Source: CAYVQZ01 sp964453435
Lineage (GTDB): Bacteria > Abyssobacteria > SURF-5
Direction of reading: 5' to 3'
Assembly (NCBI GenBank): GCA_964453435.1
Contig: CAYVQZ010000044.1
Coordinates: 1-48,484 of the forward strand
Length of the DNA: 48,484 nt
Below the pieces are notes generated by a model. It was not told the DNA's origin. It made no database searches and worked only from the letters and a program-made list of their open reading frames with translations. Below are positions 35,539 to 44,113 of this stretch, piece by piece; position 1 is the first letter of the stretch, and every line of letters begins with the position of its first letter. Made by a program: the position numbers and the translations under genes.

Positions 35539-35680
35539 TATGTCCTGTTCGTGTAATTCGTGTAATTCGTGGTCAAAGAAATCCTTATGTCTTGTTCGTG
35601 TAATTCGTGCAATTCGTGGTTCGAAAATCCTTATGTCCTGTTCGTGTAATTCGTGCAATTCGTGTTCCCATAATCCGTGT
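35539..35680. repeat. Three tandem 46-47-bp repeats built from TTCGTGTAA units
   Basis: The element beginning TATGTCCTGTTCGTG starts at 35539, 35586 and 35632, so the period is 47 then 46 bp. Each unit contains internal 9-bp steps of TTCGTGTAA / TTCGTGCAA. Related degenerate text (CTCCGTGTTTCTCCGCG, CCTCCGTGGTTTACG) extends left to about 35395. On the minus strand it translates to meaningless HELHELHE-like strings, so no protein is coded. Confidence 0.8.
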
Positions 35681-35724
35681 TCTGCGGTTTGTCACTCTCC
35701 CGCCTTGTGACATGAATAATTTTC

Positions 35725-35752
35725 TTTACATTTTAGGAAAAATCAGTATAAT
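35725..35752 (+). promoter_or_regulatory. Sigma-70 promoter of the CRISPR-cas operon
   Basis: TTTACA at 35725-35730, 16-bp spacer, perfect TATAAT at 35747-35752. It reads towards cas6 with a leader of about 250 nt. Confidence 0.65.
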
Positions 35753-35953
35753 AATGTATTGCAGAGCAATCGCAGTGCGAGGACAAACTTTCTATGCCTC
35801 ATTACGCGCACACACCCAACTCATCCGGTCAATGGCACGAATGTGCAATGTCCGACTTGAAGGCCCTCTTAACTCTTGGGGGACCGATTCGACACAGGCG
35901 AGTCGTGGGGGCGTCTCAGGCAAGCCGTCGGCTGGAGTAGAAAATAAGACACG

Positions 35954-36016
35954 ATGACGGACTACGAAAAAACGGCCGAGAATCTCAGACAAAGAATGGG
36001 TTTGTCAAATGCGTAG
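35954..36016 (+). CDS. Possible 20-residue upstream ORF overlapping cas6
   Basis: ATG 35954 to TAG 36014-36016 encodes MTDYEKTAENLRQRMGLSNA. The stop overlaps the cas6 ATG (36009), as in translational coupling. The last twelve residues are also encoded, in the same relation to a downstream ATG, at 45571-45614. Because that DNA is a repeat end, the frame may be accidental. Confidence 0.25.
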   Translation: MTDYEKTAENLRQRMGLSNA

Positions 36017-36992
36017 ACCTGATCCTCCTTTCTTCAATCCCATTGAAGTAAACACTTTCTCGTTTCTCATCAGGGCGAAGGATGATCTGAGGCTGCCGCC
36101 ATACAAGGGCTCCACACTGCGAGGGGCCTTCGGCTGGGCCTTCAAATCAGTCTGTTGCTCGGATGCGCGCGTGAAGTGCGAGGACTGCATGGTTGCCGAA
36201 ACATGCGTCTATTCATATGTCTTCGAGACCAGTCCGAAACGAGACAGCGAAATGATGAAGCTGTATCCGTCGGTCCCGCACCCGTTCGTGATTGAACCGC
36301 CCCTCTCGCGTCAAGAGATATTCGCCTCTGGGCAGGAACTGCAATTGGGTCTCGTGCTGGTCGGCCGCGCGCGCGAATATCTTCCCTACTTCGTGCTGGC
36401 CTTTCGCGAAATGGGCGAGGTCGGCCTCGGAAAAGGTCGCGGCAAGTACGAGCTCCTGAGGATTGAAAGCTCGGACAACGGCAGGACCGTGCGCATTTAC
36501 GAGCAGTCCTCTCCCGAGATCGGTGAGTGCTCGGAAGGCATTCGCGCCGTTCCCGAAGATATCCCCTTTAAGGCTGAAGAGCTTGTCCTCGAGTTTCACA
36601 CGCCAACTCGCCTAATCTACGAAGGAAAGCTTTCTCCGAACCCGGAGTTTCATGTTCTCATGAGGTCGCTGCTCAGGCGTATTTCCGCAATCGCCTATTT
36701 TCACTGCGGGACGACACTCGATGTGGACTTTAAGGCGCTGGTTGAGCGCTCGCGCCAGGTGAAACTGGTACGGGCGGACGTGCGATGGCACGATTGGGAG
36801 CGCTATTCGAATCGGCAAAAACAGAGGATGAAACTGGGCGGGTTCCTGGGGACCGCCCGCTATTCGGGGCCGTGGAGAGAGTTTTGGCCGTTCCTCAAAC
36901 TCGGAGAGATATTGCATATCGGCAAAGGGGCGACCTTCGGCCTGGGGAAGTACACGTTTGAGAGCAGGCAAAGTTCGCAAGGGCAAAGGTAA
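36009..36992 (+). CDS. cas6: CRISPR repeat endoribonuclease Cas6 (type III)
   Basis: 327 residues. It belongs to the RAMP-fold precrRNA-processing Cas6 family: VNTFSFLIRAKDDLRLPPYKGSTLRGAFG at the start, a cysteine cluster (C44-C63 region: CCSDARVKCEDCMVAETCVY) and the glycine-rich end GFLGTARYSGPWREFWPFLKLGEILHIGKGATFGLG. It cuts the array transcript within each repeat to leave the 8-nt 5' handle. It is first of the operon, ahead of cas10. The first residues MRRPDPPFF are encoded in a repeat end also found at 45607, so the native start may have been altered. Its TAA overlaps the cas10 ATG. Confidence 0.92.
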   Translation: MRRPDPPFFNPIEVNTFSFLIRAKDDLRLPPYKGSTLRGAFGWAFKSVCCSDARVKCEDCMVAETCVYSYVFETSPKRDSEMMKLYPSVPHPFVIEPPLSRQEIFASGQELQLGLVLVGRAREYLPYFVLAFREMGEVGLGKGRGKYELLRIESSDNGRTVRIYEQSSPEIGECSEGIRAVPEDIPFKAEELVLEFHTPTRLIYEGKLSPNPEFHVLMRSLLRRISAIAYFHCGTTLDVDFKALVERSRQVKLVRADVRWHDWERYSNRQKQRMKLGGFLGTARYSGPWREFWPFLKLGEILHIGKGATFGLGKYTFESRQSSQGQR

Positions 36993-39469
36993 TGCAAAAC
37001 GAGAAGGTCAACACCATGAACTTGATAGAATACAGAACGGTGGTTTTGGCGGCTCTTCTGCACGATATCGGGAAGTTCCTCCAGCGCGGCTCGAAGGAAC
37101 TGGATATCCGGGGGACGCATCCCGAGACATCCGGCAATTTTGTTTCGGCGTTCAAGGATCGTTTCTCGAAGTGTGTGGACGCGGAGAAGCTCCTTGCGCT
37201 TGTTCAGCGGCACCACGAGAGCTCGAGATTTCCCGAGCACACGAGAGCCGACAAGGCGCCCGAACACCTGAAGCCGCTCGCCTTCATTGTCAGCCGCGCC
37301 GACAACTACGCGTCGAGTGAACGGGGCGAGACCTCGCCCTCGCATCACGACTACCGCACGACTCCCCTGGTGTCCGTGCTCAGCCGTCTGAGGATATTCG
37401 ATGACCGCCCGCTGCCCGAGCCATCGCGATACAGGCCGGCGCCGCTCCTCGCCCACGAGGCGTTCCCGCAACGGTTCGAGGCGTACGATTCCGGCGAGAT
37501 CGACGGCCTTTTGCGCGAGTTCGGCTCTTCATTCAGAAAGACGATTTCCAACATTGACTGTTCGCATTTCGATGTGCTGTTCGCCCACATCCTTGCGGTC
37601 TTCAACCGCTTTCTGTGGTGCATACCCAGCAACACGCAGGAGGAGACCCCGGATATCTCACTGTTCGACCATCTGAAGGTATCGAGCGCCATCGCCGCAT
37701 GCCTCTACCAGTTCCACGCCCGGAACATGGATGTGGCGCAAATCAAGTCGGACTCGACCGAAAAGTTCATTCTCCTTGTCGGAGACATCGCCGGTATCCA
37801 GAACTTCATCTTCGACATAGCGCACACCGGTGTGGGCGCGGCGGCGAAACGGCTCCGTTCGCGCTCGTTCCGAATGGGGCTGAGTTCCGATATCGCGGCC
37901 CGAAAAGTAATCGAATGTTTTGACCTGCCCGCTTCGAATATCCTCATGTCGGCGGGCGGAAAATTTTACGCCTTGCTTCCGAACCTGTCCGACTCGGAAC
38001 AGAAAATCGACGGTTTGCGCCGGGAACTGGATGAATGGAGCCTGGGAGAAACGAACGGCGAAATCCGCATAAACCTCGCGCACGCGACGATGTCGGGACA
38101 AGATTTCTCGCGCTTCGACCGGGCGCTTCTGCGCGTGAACAATGCGCTGACAACCTCGAAGCTCCGTCCCCTGTCGTCCATTTTCGCCATCAATGACGGT
38201 TGGGACAGCGGGCGCTTCGTGCTCGACCTGCAATTCGCCGACGAGGAAAGCCTCTGTCAGGTATGCCGAAAGTTTCCCGGCGTTCCGAGAGAAGAGGGCC
38301 TCGTCGAGTGCGAGAACTGTTTCACCGACCGCGAGCTCGGGACCCGGCTTCCGCGAGCACGGTACCTGGCCGTGTACCCCGAGACACGACAGGGCCTTGC
38401 GGCTCACATGGGCCGTTCGTTCGCTCTCTCAAAAGCGCCCGGAGAGATAACGGCCAACCCGAACATCGTTCTGTGCTTCGATGCCCACGATGCCGACGGA
38501 TGCCGCGCTCTGCCGGTAACTGTCGACATGCTCGCCAACCACGTTCCGCTTGCCGAAGGGAGCGAATGCGGCAACTGCCCGGTGGCCGACCGCTGCCGGA
38601 ACCGCGGAGAGCTTCGGCCCGGCCAGGCCGTCTTCTTCCAGTGCATAGCCGCGCGGGCCCGGGGGCGCAAGGCGCTGGCATACCTGAAGGCCGACGTCGA
38701 CAATCTCGGCAAATTGTTCGCCTTCGGCCTGAGTCCGTCAACGCCGGACGGCGAAACCCACAACCCGAACACCATATCGAGGGTGATGACGCTCAGCCGG
38801 ATGCTCGAAACCTTCTTCTCCGGCTGGATGCAGGCGGAGATACAGTCGCGCCACTCTTTCATCTACACGGTCTATTCCGGCGGCGACGACCTGCTTCTCA
38901 TAGGCCCCTGGAGCGTGATATTCGATTTCGCCCAGCGGCTTCAGGTCGAGTTCGCGAGATTCGTGGGGCATAATCCCAATGTCACGCTCTCCGCCGGGGT
39001 GACGCTCGCGACCCCGCACACGCCCGTTTTCACGGCGGTTCGCAGAGCCGACGCGCTCTTGGACCGCTCGAAGAACCCTCCGAAGGGCGACGGGCGCAAT
39101 CGTCTCACGGCGTTCGGGACCACCATCGAGTGGGGTCACTTCACGATAGTTCTGGAACAGGCAAAGCAACTCGCTGGCTGGATAGCGAGAGACGACATTC
39201 CCCGGGCCTTCGCATACAGGCTGCTCGGCTATGCGAACCTTCACGAGAAATTCACGGAGACCCGCAACTCGGAATATCTCCGGTTTATCCCGATGCTCAA
39301 GTATGATATCGCCCGCAACCTCAGGCTGGGCAGGAATCCCGCTCCGACGCAGCTCGAGGTCAGGAAATGGGCGGAATCGCTCAAAGACATCGCGTCTTCG
39401 AATCCGAATCTCCGCTATCTTCGCTTCACCGCAAGTTACGCCTTGAACGCAAACAGAGGAGGAAGATGA
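36992..39469 (+). CDS. csm1: Type III-A CRISPR Cas10/Csm1
   Basis: 825 residues. The N-terminal HD nuclease domain has LLHDIGKFL (H24, D25) and a later QRHH pair. The first palm domain has LLVGDIAGIQNFIFD. A zinc-binding stretch has CQVCRKFPG...CENC and CGNCPVADRC. The second palm (GGDEF-like cyclase) has YSGGDDLLLIG, with G630-D633. The C-terminal helical domain follows. Cas10 makes cyclic oligoadenylates from ATP when target RNA is bound and degrades ssDNA through the HD site. Both active sites look intact. ATG 37016 is an alternative start. It overlaps cas6 and is followed by csm2 at once. Confidence 0.95.
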   Translation: MQNEKVNTMNLIEYRTVVLAALLHDIGKFLQRGSKELDIRGTHPETSGNFVSAFKDRFSKCVDAEKLLALVQRHHESSRFPEHTRADKAPEHLKPLAFIVSRADNYASSERGETSPSHHDYRTTPLVSVLSRLRIFDDRPLPEPSRYRPAPLLAHEAFPQRFEAYDSGEIDGLLREFGSSFRKTISNIDCSHFDVLFAHILAVFNRFLWCIPSNTQEETPDISLFDHLKVSSAIAACLYQFHARNMDVAQIKSDSTEKFILLVGDIAGIQNFIFDIAHTGVGAAAKRLRSRSFRMGLSSDIAARKVIECFDLPASNILMSAGGKFYALLPNLSDSEQKIDGLRRELDEWSLGETNGEIRINLAHATMSGQDFSRFDRALLRVNNALTTSKLRPLSSIFAINDGWDSGRFVLDLQFADEESLCQVCRKFPGVPREEGLVECENCFTDRELGTRLPRARYLAVYPETRQGLAAHMGRSFALSKAPGEITANPNIVLCFDAHDADGCRALPVTVDMLANHVPLAEGSECGNCPVADRCRNRGELRPGQAVFFQCIAARARGRKALAYLKADVDNLGKLFAFGLSPSTPDGETHNPNTISRVMTLSRMLETFFSGWMQAEIQSRHSFIYTVYSGGDDLLLIGPWSVIFDFAQRLQVEFARFVGHNPNVTLSAGVTLATPHTPVFTAVRRADALLDRSKNPPKGDGRNRLTAFGTTIEWGHFTIVLEQAKQLAGWIARDDIPRAFAYRLLGYANLHEKFTETRNSEYLRFIPMLKYDIARNLRLGRNPAPTQLEVRKWAESLKDIASSNPNLRYLRFTASYALNANRGGR

Positions 39470-39470
39470 C

Positions 39471-40034
39471 ATGCCCCCAACCGACATGCAGGACGCTTTC
39501 AGAAGAGCAGGGATGAACCCGCGTCCCGATTCCGGCTCCGGCCAACCGACGGATCGCGAGAGGGGCCGCCGACGCGGACAGGACCGCGGCGGTGGCCGCG
39601 GAGGACCGCCACGCAGGGGATTGCCGGATGGCTATCTCGAGGACGGATATTTTGACAGCAGTGGCAAGTTAAAGCCTGAGCTACTAACTGAACTGGCCGA
39701 GGACGTGGCGCTCAGAATAGGGCAGGCGTCGCCACGCCAGAGTCCACGGGTGAAATATCACCAACTTCGGAATTTCTTTCATCCACTGCGTCGGATTGAG
39801 AGAAGATATTTGAGATATCGAAATTTTGAGGAACTCCGAGAGGAAATTTGGGACCTTGTTCCAAAAGTTCGATATGCAAGAGGGAGGAAGGACGCGAAGG
39901 TGACTGATGAATTTGTCCAATTTATTGAGTGTAATGTAGCCAGGGTGCAAGATGTGAAAAGCTTTCGGAGAGGCTTCCTCAAACACTTCGAAGCTGTGTT
40001 GTGCAACTATGTTTATTTCTACGGGGAGAGATAG
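39471..40034 (+). CDS. csm2: CRISPR Csm2 with RG-rich N-terminal extension
   Basis: 187 residues. The C-terminal 130 are Csm2, the small helical subunit that lines the inside of the complex (ELAEDVALRIGQASPRQSPRV and YHQLRNFFHPLRRIERRYLR, ending VKSFRRGFLKHFEAVLCNYVYFYG). Residues 1 to about 55 form a low-complexity basic tail with RG repeats (RERGRRRGQDRGGGRGG) not usual for Csm2, which is normally 110-150 residues. The tail might bind RNA. The start is ATG 39471, one base after the csm1 stop. Confidence 0.9.
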   Translation: MPPTDMQDAFRRAGMNPRPDSGSGQPTDRERGRRRGQDRGGGRGGPPRRGLPDGYLEDGYFDSSGKLKPELLTELAEDVALRIGQASPRQSPRVKYHQLRNFFHPLRRIERRYLRYRNFEELREEIWDLVPKVRYARGRKDAKVTDEFVQFIECNVARVQDVKSFRRGFLKHFEAVLCNYVYFYGER

Positions 40035-40048
40035 AAAGGCCAAGGCTC

Positions 40049-40693
40049 ATGATGAGATTGAAGAAAATACTTAAAATAGAAGGCAAGATTCATTGCGTGA
40101 CACCCATGCACATAGGAACGTCGAAAGAGGAAATGGAAATAGCAACAATGGATAATCCCGTCATTAAGAATCCTGTGAACGGGGAACCTTATGTTCCAGG
40201 TTCTTCACTGAAGGGACGAATGCGTTCTCTTCTGGAAGTTAAAGCGGGAAAATATGGCGAGAACGGCAAACCGTGCGGTTGTGGCGAACAAGAATGTCTT
40301 GTGTGCCGGATTTTCGGCCCTCATTCTTCCAATAAACCTCTTGGTCCCACTCGTATCATTGTCCGTGACGCTTTCTTTGACGAAGAGACTCGGTCGTCCT
40401 TTAGCGACCCGAATTCAGCTCATCCGGAAGCCAAGTGGGAAACTATGGTCAGGCGCGATTCCGGTTCAGCCGAAAATCCGCGGCAGGTAGAACGTGTTCC
40501 TACCTCCTCCAAATTTGATTTTGAGATCGCAATCCAAATATTCGAGGGTGACAACGAAAACGAAATGGTCGAGTTTGTGAAAGACGGGCTCCGCCTCGTG
40601 CAGGAGACGTATCTCGGCGGATACGGCAGCCGCGGCTCCGGCAAGGTCAGGTTCGAGCAACTGAAGCTTGACGGAGAAAGCTTTGCGCTCTGA
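40049..40693 (+). CDS. csm3: CRISPR Csm3 (RAMP backbone, target RNA cleavage)
   Basis: 214 residues from ATG 40049. Csm3 signature: HIGTSKEEMEIATMDNPVIK with the catalytic aspartate (MDNP), then NGEPYVPGSSLKGRMRSLLE, a zinc-like motif CGCGEQECLVCRIFG and the C-terminal GGYGSRGSGKVRF glycine-rich loop. Csm3 forms the filament that holds crRNA and cuts the target RNA every six nucleotides. It is followed after 7 nt by csm4. Codon use here and in csm2's end is AT-richer than in csm1 and csm4. Confidence 0.95.
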   Translation: MMRLKKILKIEGKIHCVTPMHIGTSKEEMEIATMDNPVIKNPVNGEPYVPGSSLKGRMRSLLEVKAGKYGENGKPCGCGEQECLVCRIFGPHSSNKPLGPTRIIVRDAFFDEETRSSFSDPNSAHPEAKWETMVRRDSGSAENPRQVERVPTSSKFDFEIAIQIFEGDNENEMVEFVKDGLRLVQETYLGGYGSRGSGKVRFEQLKLDGESFAL

Positions 40694-40700
40694 GGTCGAC

Positions 40701-41642
40701 ATGAAAACCCATGCGATAACGATACGACCGCTCTCGAGCTTCATCACGCCGTGGCAGGCCGACACCATGTTCGGCCATCTCTGCTGGGAGGTCGCATATT
40801 CCGAGGGAGAGGCCGCCCTGAAGAAATTTCTTGAGCCTTTTGTCGAGGGCGAGCCCCCATTCATCCTCTCCGATGGTTTTCCCGACAACCTGCTGCCGCT
40901 CCCACTGTCGGCGACCATCGCCGCAACAGGCCGGGCGGAGGCGCCGACGCGCGAATCGTTTGACAGGGCGAAGAAACTGAAGGCGACGGAGCTCGTTCCT
41001 CTCGAATCGTTCAACAGGGCGCTCCGGCTCGAGCCGTTTGAACTGCCCGAACGAACCGCCGAACCCGTCGTCTCGGCTGAAATCGTCCATAACACCATTA
41101 ACCGGCTCACCTCGACGACGCCCGAGGACGGCGGCGTCTATGCCCGCAGCGAGTCGTTCGCGGGCAGCGGAATCGACGCCATTACCTTTTATGTCAAAGT
41201 GGCGGATGGCTCCCCGATTGACGAAGTTCGCGACCTGTTCGAACGGACCGCGCGGCGCGGTTACGGAAAGCGGGCGACGGTGGGGAAAGGAACCATCGAG
41301 CTCGTCTCGGTCAACCTGTTCGACGGCTTCAGCGAGCCTGAGGACGCCGACGGCTTCGTCTCGCTGTCGAATTTTGTTCCCGCCGAGGCAGACCCGACAA
41401 CGGGTTTCTACAGGACGATGGTGAAGTATGGCAAGCTCGGAGGCGCCCTGGCTCACAGCGGGAACCCGTTCAAGAAACCTCTGCTCATGCTGAAGGCGGG
41501 CTCATGCTTCCTTACCGGGAGCAAGCCGAGACAATTCTACGGGCGAATCGTCCGAGGACTGGCGCCGATACATCCGGATATTGTCCAATATGGGTACGCG
41601 TTTGCGGTTGGCCTCAAAATGCCGGAAAACAGTTGGGGGTGA
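40701..41642 (+). CDS. csm4: CRISPR Csm4 (RAMP, binds the crRNA 5' handle)
   Basis: 313 residues from ATG 40701. Typical Csm4 start (ITIRPLSSFITPWQADTMFGHLCW) and end (GFYRTMVKYGKLGGALAHSG, KPLLMLKAGSCFLTG, YGRIVRGLAPIHPDIVQYGYAFAVGL), with a glycine loop RRGYGKRATVGKG. Csm4 anchors Cas10 and binds the 5' handle of the crRNA. It overlaps cas1 by 4 nt, so there is no space for csm5, which normally follows here. Confidence 0.93.
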   Translation: MKTHAITIRPLSSFITPWQADTMFGHLCWEVAYSEGEAALKKFLEPFVEGEPPFILSDGFPDNLLPLPLSATIAATGRAEAPTRESFDRAKKLKATELVPLESFNRALRLEPFELPERTAEPVVSAEIVHNTINRLTSTTPEDGGVYARSESFAGSGIDAITFYVKVADGSPIDEVRDLFERTARRGYGKRATVGKGTIELVSVNLFDGFSEPEDADGFVSLSNFVPAEADPTTGFYRTMVKYGKLGGALAHSGNPFKKPLLMLKAGSCFLTGSKPRQFYGRIVRGLAPIHPDIVQYGYAFAVGLKMPENSWG

Positions 41643-42646
41643 ACCTCGGATTGGCGAATTTGTACCTCACAGAACAGGGGGCGACCCTCAGGAAAAAGGG
41701 TGACCGGCTGGTCGTCGAGAAAGACGGCCAGCGGATGCTCGATGTGCCCTGCGCCAAGATAGAGACGGTGCTGATTTTCGGAAACGTCCAATTCACCACG
41801 CAGGCGCTCAGGGAACTGTTCGAGCATGAAATCGAGCTGGCCGTGCTCACGCGCGACGGCGAACTGCAGGGGCAGGTGACCCCGATAAAGAACAAGAATA
41901 TCCTTCTGCGGCTGAATCAGTTTCGCCTGTGCGAAAACAAGGCCTTCGCCACACAAGTCGCGGCATCCATCGTGAAAGCGAAACTGGGAAACTCGATTGC
42001 CGTGCTGAACCGGTTCGTCCATAACCACCCGCAGCCCGATGTGAAGGCGAGGATTGATGAAATAAAATCGCTCGTGGCGTCGCTGAACCGCGAAACGCCC
42101 GTGAGCTCGCTGCTCGGAATCGAGGGAACCGCGGCGCGAATGTACTACTCGGCGATGAAACATATGGCGCTCGGAGACATGCGCTTCCCCGGGCGGGTGC
42201 GCCGACCGCCGACCGACCCGGCCAACGCTCTGCTCTCATTCGGATATGTTATCGTCGGCAACGAGCTTCAATCGCTGCTCGACGCAATCGGCCTCGACCC
42301 ATACCTCGGTTTCCTTCATGCGGTCGAGTACGGGCGACCGAGTCTTGCGCTCGATGTGCTCGAGGAGTTTCGCGCGCCGCTCGTTGACCGGCTGATGCTG
42401 CATTTGGTGAACCGGCGAATACTGACCTCGGCGCATTTCGAACCGCGGGCGCAGGGGGGCCTGCGGCTGACGCGCGAGGCAATGAAGATATTCCTCGGGC
42501 AATATGAGAAGTGGGTCACCGGGAAATCGGTGCGGCTCGCGCGAGGGGGAACAAAGTCGTTCCGGGAACTTCTGCGCGGGCAAGTCGAAGCCATGGCCCG
42601 ATGTGTCAGGGACGGCGCGCCGTACACGCCGTTCGAGTTTCGGTAA
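41639..42646 (+). CDS. cas1: CRISPR adaptation integrase Cas1
   Basis: 335 residues from GTG 41639, overlapping the csm4 stop; the frame is open further upstream but only over csm4. The N-terminal beta domain begins VNLGLANLYLTEQGATL. Catalytic residues are in LLGIEGTAARMYY (Glu), GFLHAVEYGRPSLALDVLEEF (His and Asp/Glu). It joins new spacers to the array as a complex with Cas2. The presence of cas1 and cas2 inside the III-A operon suggests an adaptation-proficient, self-contained locus. Confidence 0.95.
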   Translation: MNLGLANLYLTEQGATLRKKGDRLVVEKDGQRMLDVPCAKIETVLIFGNVQFTTQALRELFEHEIELAVLTRDGELQGQVTPIKNKNILLRLNQFRLCENKAFATQVAASIVKAKLGNSIAVLNRFVHNHPQPDVKARIDEIKSLVASLNRETPVSSLLGIEGTAARMYYSAMKHMALGDMRFPGRVRRPPTDPANALLSFGYVIVGNELQSLLDAIGLDPYLGFLHAVEYGRPSLALDVLEEFRAPLVDRLMLHLVNRRILTSAHFEPRAQGGLRLTREAMKIFLGQYEKWVTGKSVRLARGGTKSFRELLRGQVEAMARCVRDGAPYTPFEFR

Positions 42647-42648
42647 TC

Positions 42649-42924
42649 ATGTTTGTTGTGGCGTCATATGACATTCCGGACGACCGGCGCAGGACGCGCA
42701 TGGCGAACATTCTCATGGATTTCGGCAAAAGGATACAATACAGCGTGTTCGAATGCGTTTTGAGCGAGGAGCAGCTCCGCGAAATGCTCCGCCGGGTCGA
42801 GAGAGTCGTCGAGCCGCAGGAAGACCGGGTTCGCATCTATCGCCTGTGCAGGCAGTGTTTAAACGACGTCAAGATAATCGGTCTCGGCGAGATTACCGAG
42901 GACCCAGAAGTTTACATATTGTGA
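42649..42924 (+). CDS. cas2: CRISPR adaptation protein Cas2
   Basis: 91 residues from ATG 42649, two bases after the cas1 stop. Ferredoxin-like Cas2: MFVVASYDIPDDRRRTRMANIL with the conserved N-terminal aspartate (YDIPD), and FGKRIQYSVFECVLSEEQL. It forms the central dimer of the Cas1-Cas2 integrase. The array leader starts right after the stop. Confidence 0.95.
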   Translation: MFVVASYDIPDDRRRTRMANILMDFGKRIQYSVFECVLSEEQLREMLRRVERVVEPQEDRVRIYRLCRQCLNDVKIIGLGEITEDPEVYIL

Positions 42925-43123
42925 ACAAACCGGGATAATCGCGTGTTGGGACAAAAAGGGGAGAGTTTAGAGCGCAGCGGCTAAGTCACTGTTCTTCAAC
43001 AAGTTGTGCGGAGAAAGCGAGTTCGCGAAAAGGACGAAATGAACAGCAAGAAAGCCAAAAAATGAGACATTAGGAAAAATTGCCCTGCAACCTGTTCGAA
43101 CGCAATAGCTTGCAGAGGCCGCC
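42925..43123 (+). promoter_or_regulatory. CRISPR leader
   Basis: 199 bp between cas2 and the first repeat, A-rich in the middle. At 43071-43087 it contains TAGGAAAAATTGCCCTG, a degenerate copy of the first half of the repeat, and AATGAGAC at 43061-43068 resembles the repeat end. The leader side is inferred from the ATTGAGAC handle at the 3' end of each plus-strand repeat and from proximity to cas2. I see no convincing -35/-10 pair. Confidence 0.65.
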
Positions 43124-44004
43124 GTGGGAAACATTGCCCTGATGAAAAAGGGATTGAGACCCGTCCGGCAGCCGTTCCACCAATTCCACGATGTCAACGT
43201 GGGAAACATTGCCCTGATGAAAAAGGGATTGAGACGCGGTGGAGATCGAACGCACGCGGAGGATGGTCGAGGAAGTGGGAAACATTGCCCTGATGAAAAA
43301 GGGATTGAGACTCGAATTCGACGTTTCCACCCTGATTTCCGTCACCGTATAAGTGGGAAACATTGCCCTGATGAAAAAGGGATTGAGACATTTCAGTCGA
43401 GACAGTTTGTTCGCAGAGAAAATGATGCTTCGTGGGAAACATTGCCCTGATGAAAAAGGGATTGAGACATGAGTTGAGCACCACCTGCAGACGCAACAGG
43501 AACAGTCATGTGGGAAACATTGCCCTGATGAAAAAGGGATTGAGACGCAAATTTTCTTCCAAGAGATAAAAGATATGGCATTTTGTGGGAAACATTGCCC
43601 TGATGAAAAAGGGATTGAGACGCGTATCTCAGCGCCTTTNNNNNNNNNNNNNNNNNNNNNNNNNNNNNNNNNNNNNNNNNNNNNNNNNNNNNNNNNNNNN
43701 NNNNNNNNNNNNNNNNNNNNNNNNNNNNNNNNNNNNNNNGTGGGAAACATTGCCCTGATGAAAAAGGGATTGAGACGCGTATCTCAGCGCCTTTATACGA
43801 AATGTAACAGAGATGTGGGAAACATTGCCCTGATGAAAAAGGGATTGAGACTCGCAACGAATCGATAATCGCCATCAGTTCCCCCTCTGCGTGGGAAACA
43901 TTGCCCTGATGAAAAAGGGATTGAGACCCGATGAGCCATAGCATCCAGTCTCCCCGCGTGCATTCCCGTGGGAAACATTGCCCTGATGAAAAAGGGATTG
44001 AGAC
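43124..44004 (+). CRISPR. Type III-A CRISPR array, 11 repeats with an assembly gap
   Basis: Eleven identical 37-bp repeats (start GTGGGAAACATTGCC, end GGGATTGAGAC) at 43124, 43199, 43275, 43353, 43432, 43510, 43585, 43740, 43815, 43891 and 43968. Spacers are 38-42 bp. The last 8 nt ATTGAGAC match the type III crRNA 5' handle, giving plus-strand transcription. The seventh spacer is interrupted by 100 N (43640-43739). The 55 bp before the gap equal the 55 bp after it, so repeats 7 and 8 may be one. No spacer is seen to match the window by eye. Confidence 0.98.
43640..43739. other. 100-N scaffold gap inside the array
   Basis: Exactly 100 unknown bases. The flanks 43585-43639 and 43740-43794 are the same 55 bp (repeat plus 18 bp of spacer). 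This is what is left when two contigs sharing a k-mer overlap are joined with a fixed gap. Confidence 0.98.
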
Positions 44005-44051
44005 TCGAACAAGATGGGCCATGTCCTGGGTTCGAGGGGCAGGGTCGAGCC

Positions 44052-44076
44052 AGGAACCGTTGCCGGAATGAGAGAG
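44052..44076 (+). repeat. Possible degenerate terminal CRISPR repeat
   Basis: AGGAACCGTTGCCGGAATGA and the next few bases match the repeat segment GGGAAACATTGCCCTGATGA at 17 of 25 positions, 47 bp after the last perfect repeat, a spacer-like distance. Decayed last repeats are common at the leader-distal end. The match is weak. Confidence 0.3.
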
Positions 44077-44113
44077 CGCAGGGAAACCGCGCCGCAAGAG
44101 GAGAGAGGCAGCC

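Larger units (their letters stand above)
35149..36008. other. Long intergenic region between katG and the cas operon
   Basis: 860 bp with no credible gene. It holds a katG terminator-like hairpin (35205-35235), a field of degenerate TTCGTGTAATTCGTG-type repeats (about 35395-35690), a strong promoter (35725-35752) and, at the right end, a short reading frame and repeat end overlapping the cas6 start. Confidence 0.6.

Noticed and set aside
35362..35658. 98-codon minus-strand frame rich in HELHEQD strings
   Set aside because: It is the translation of the TTCGTGTAA repeat field, not a protein.
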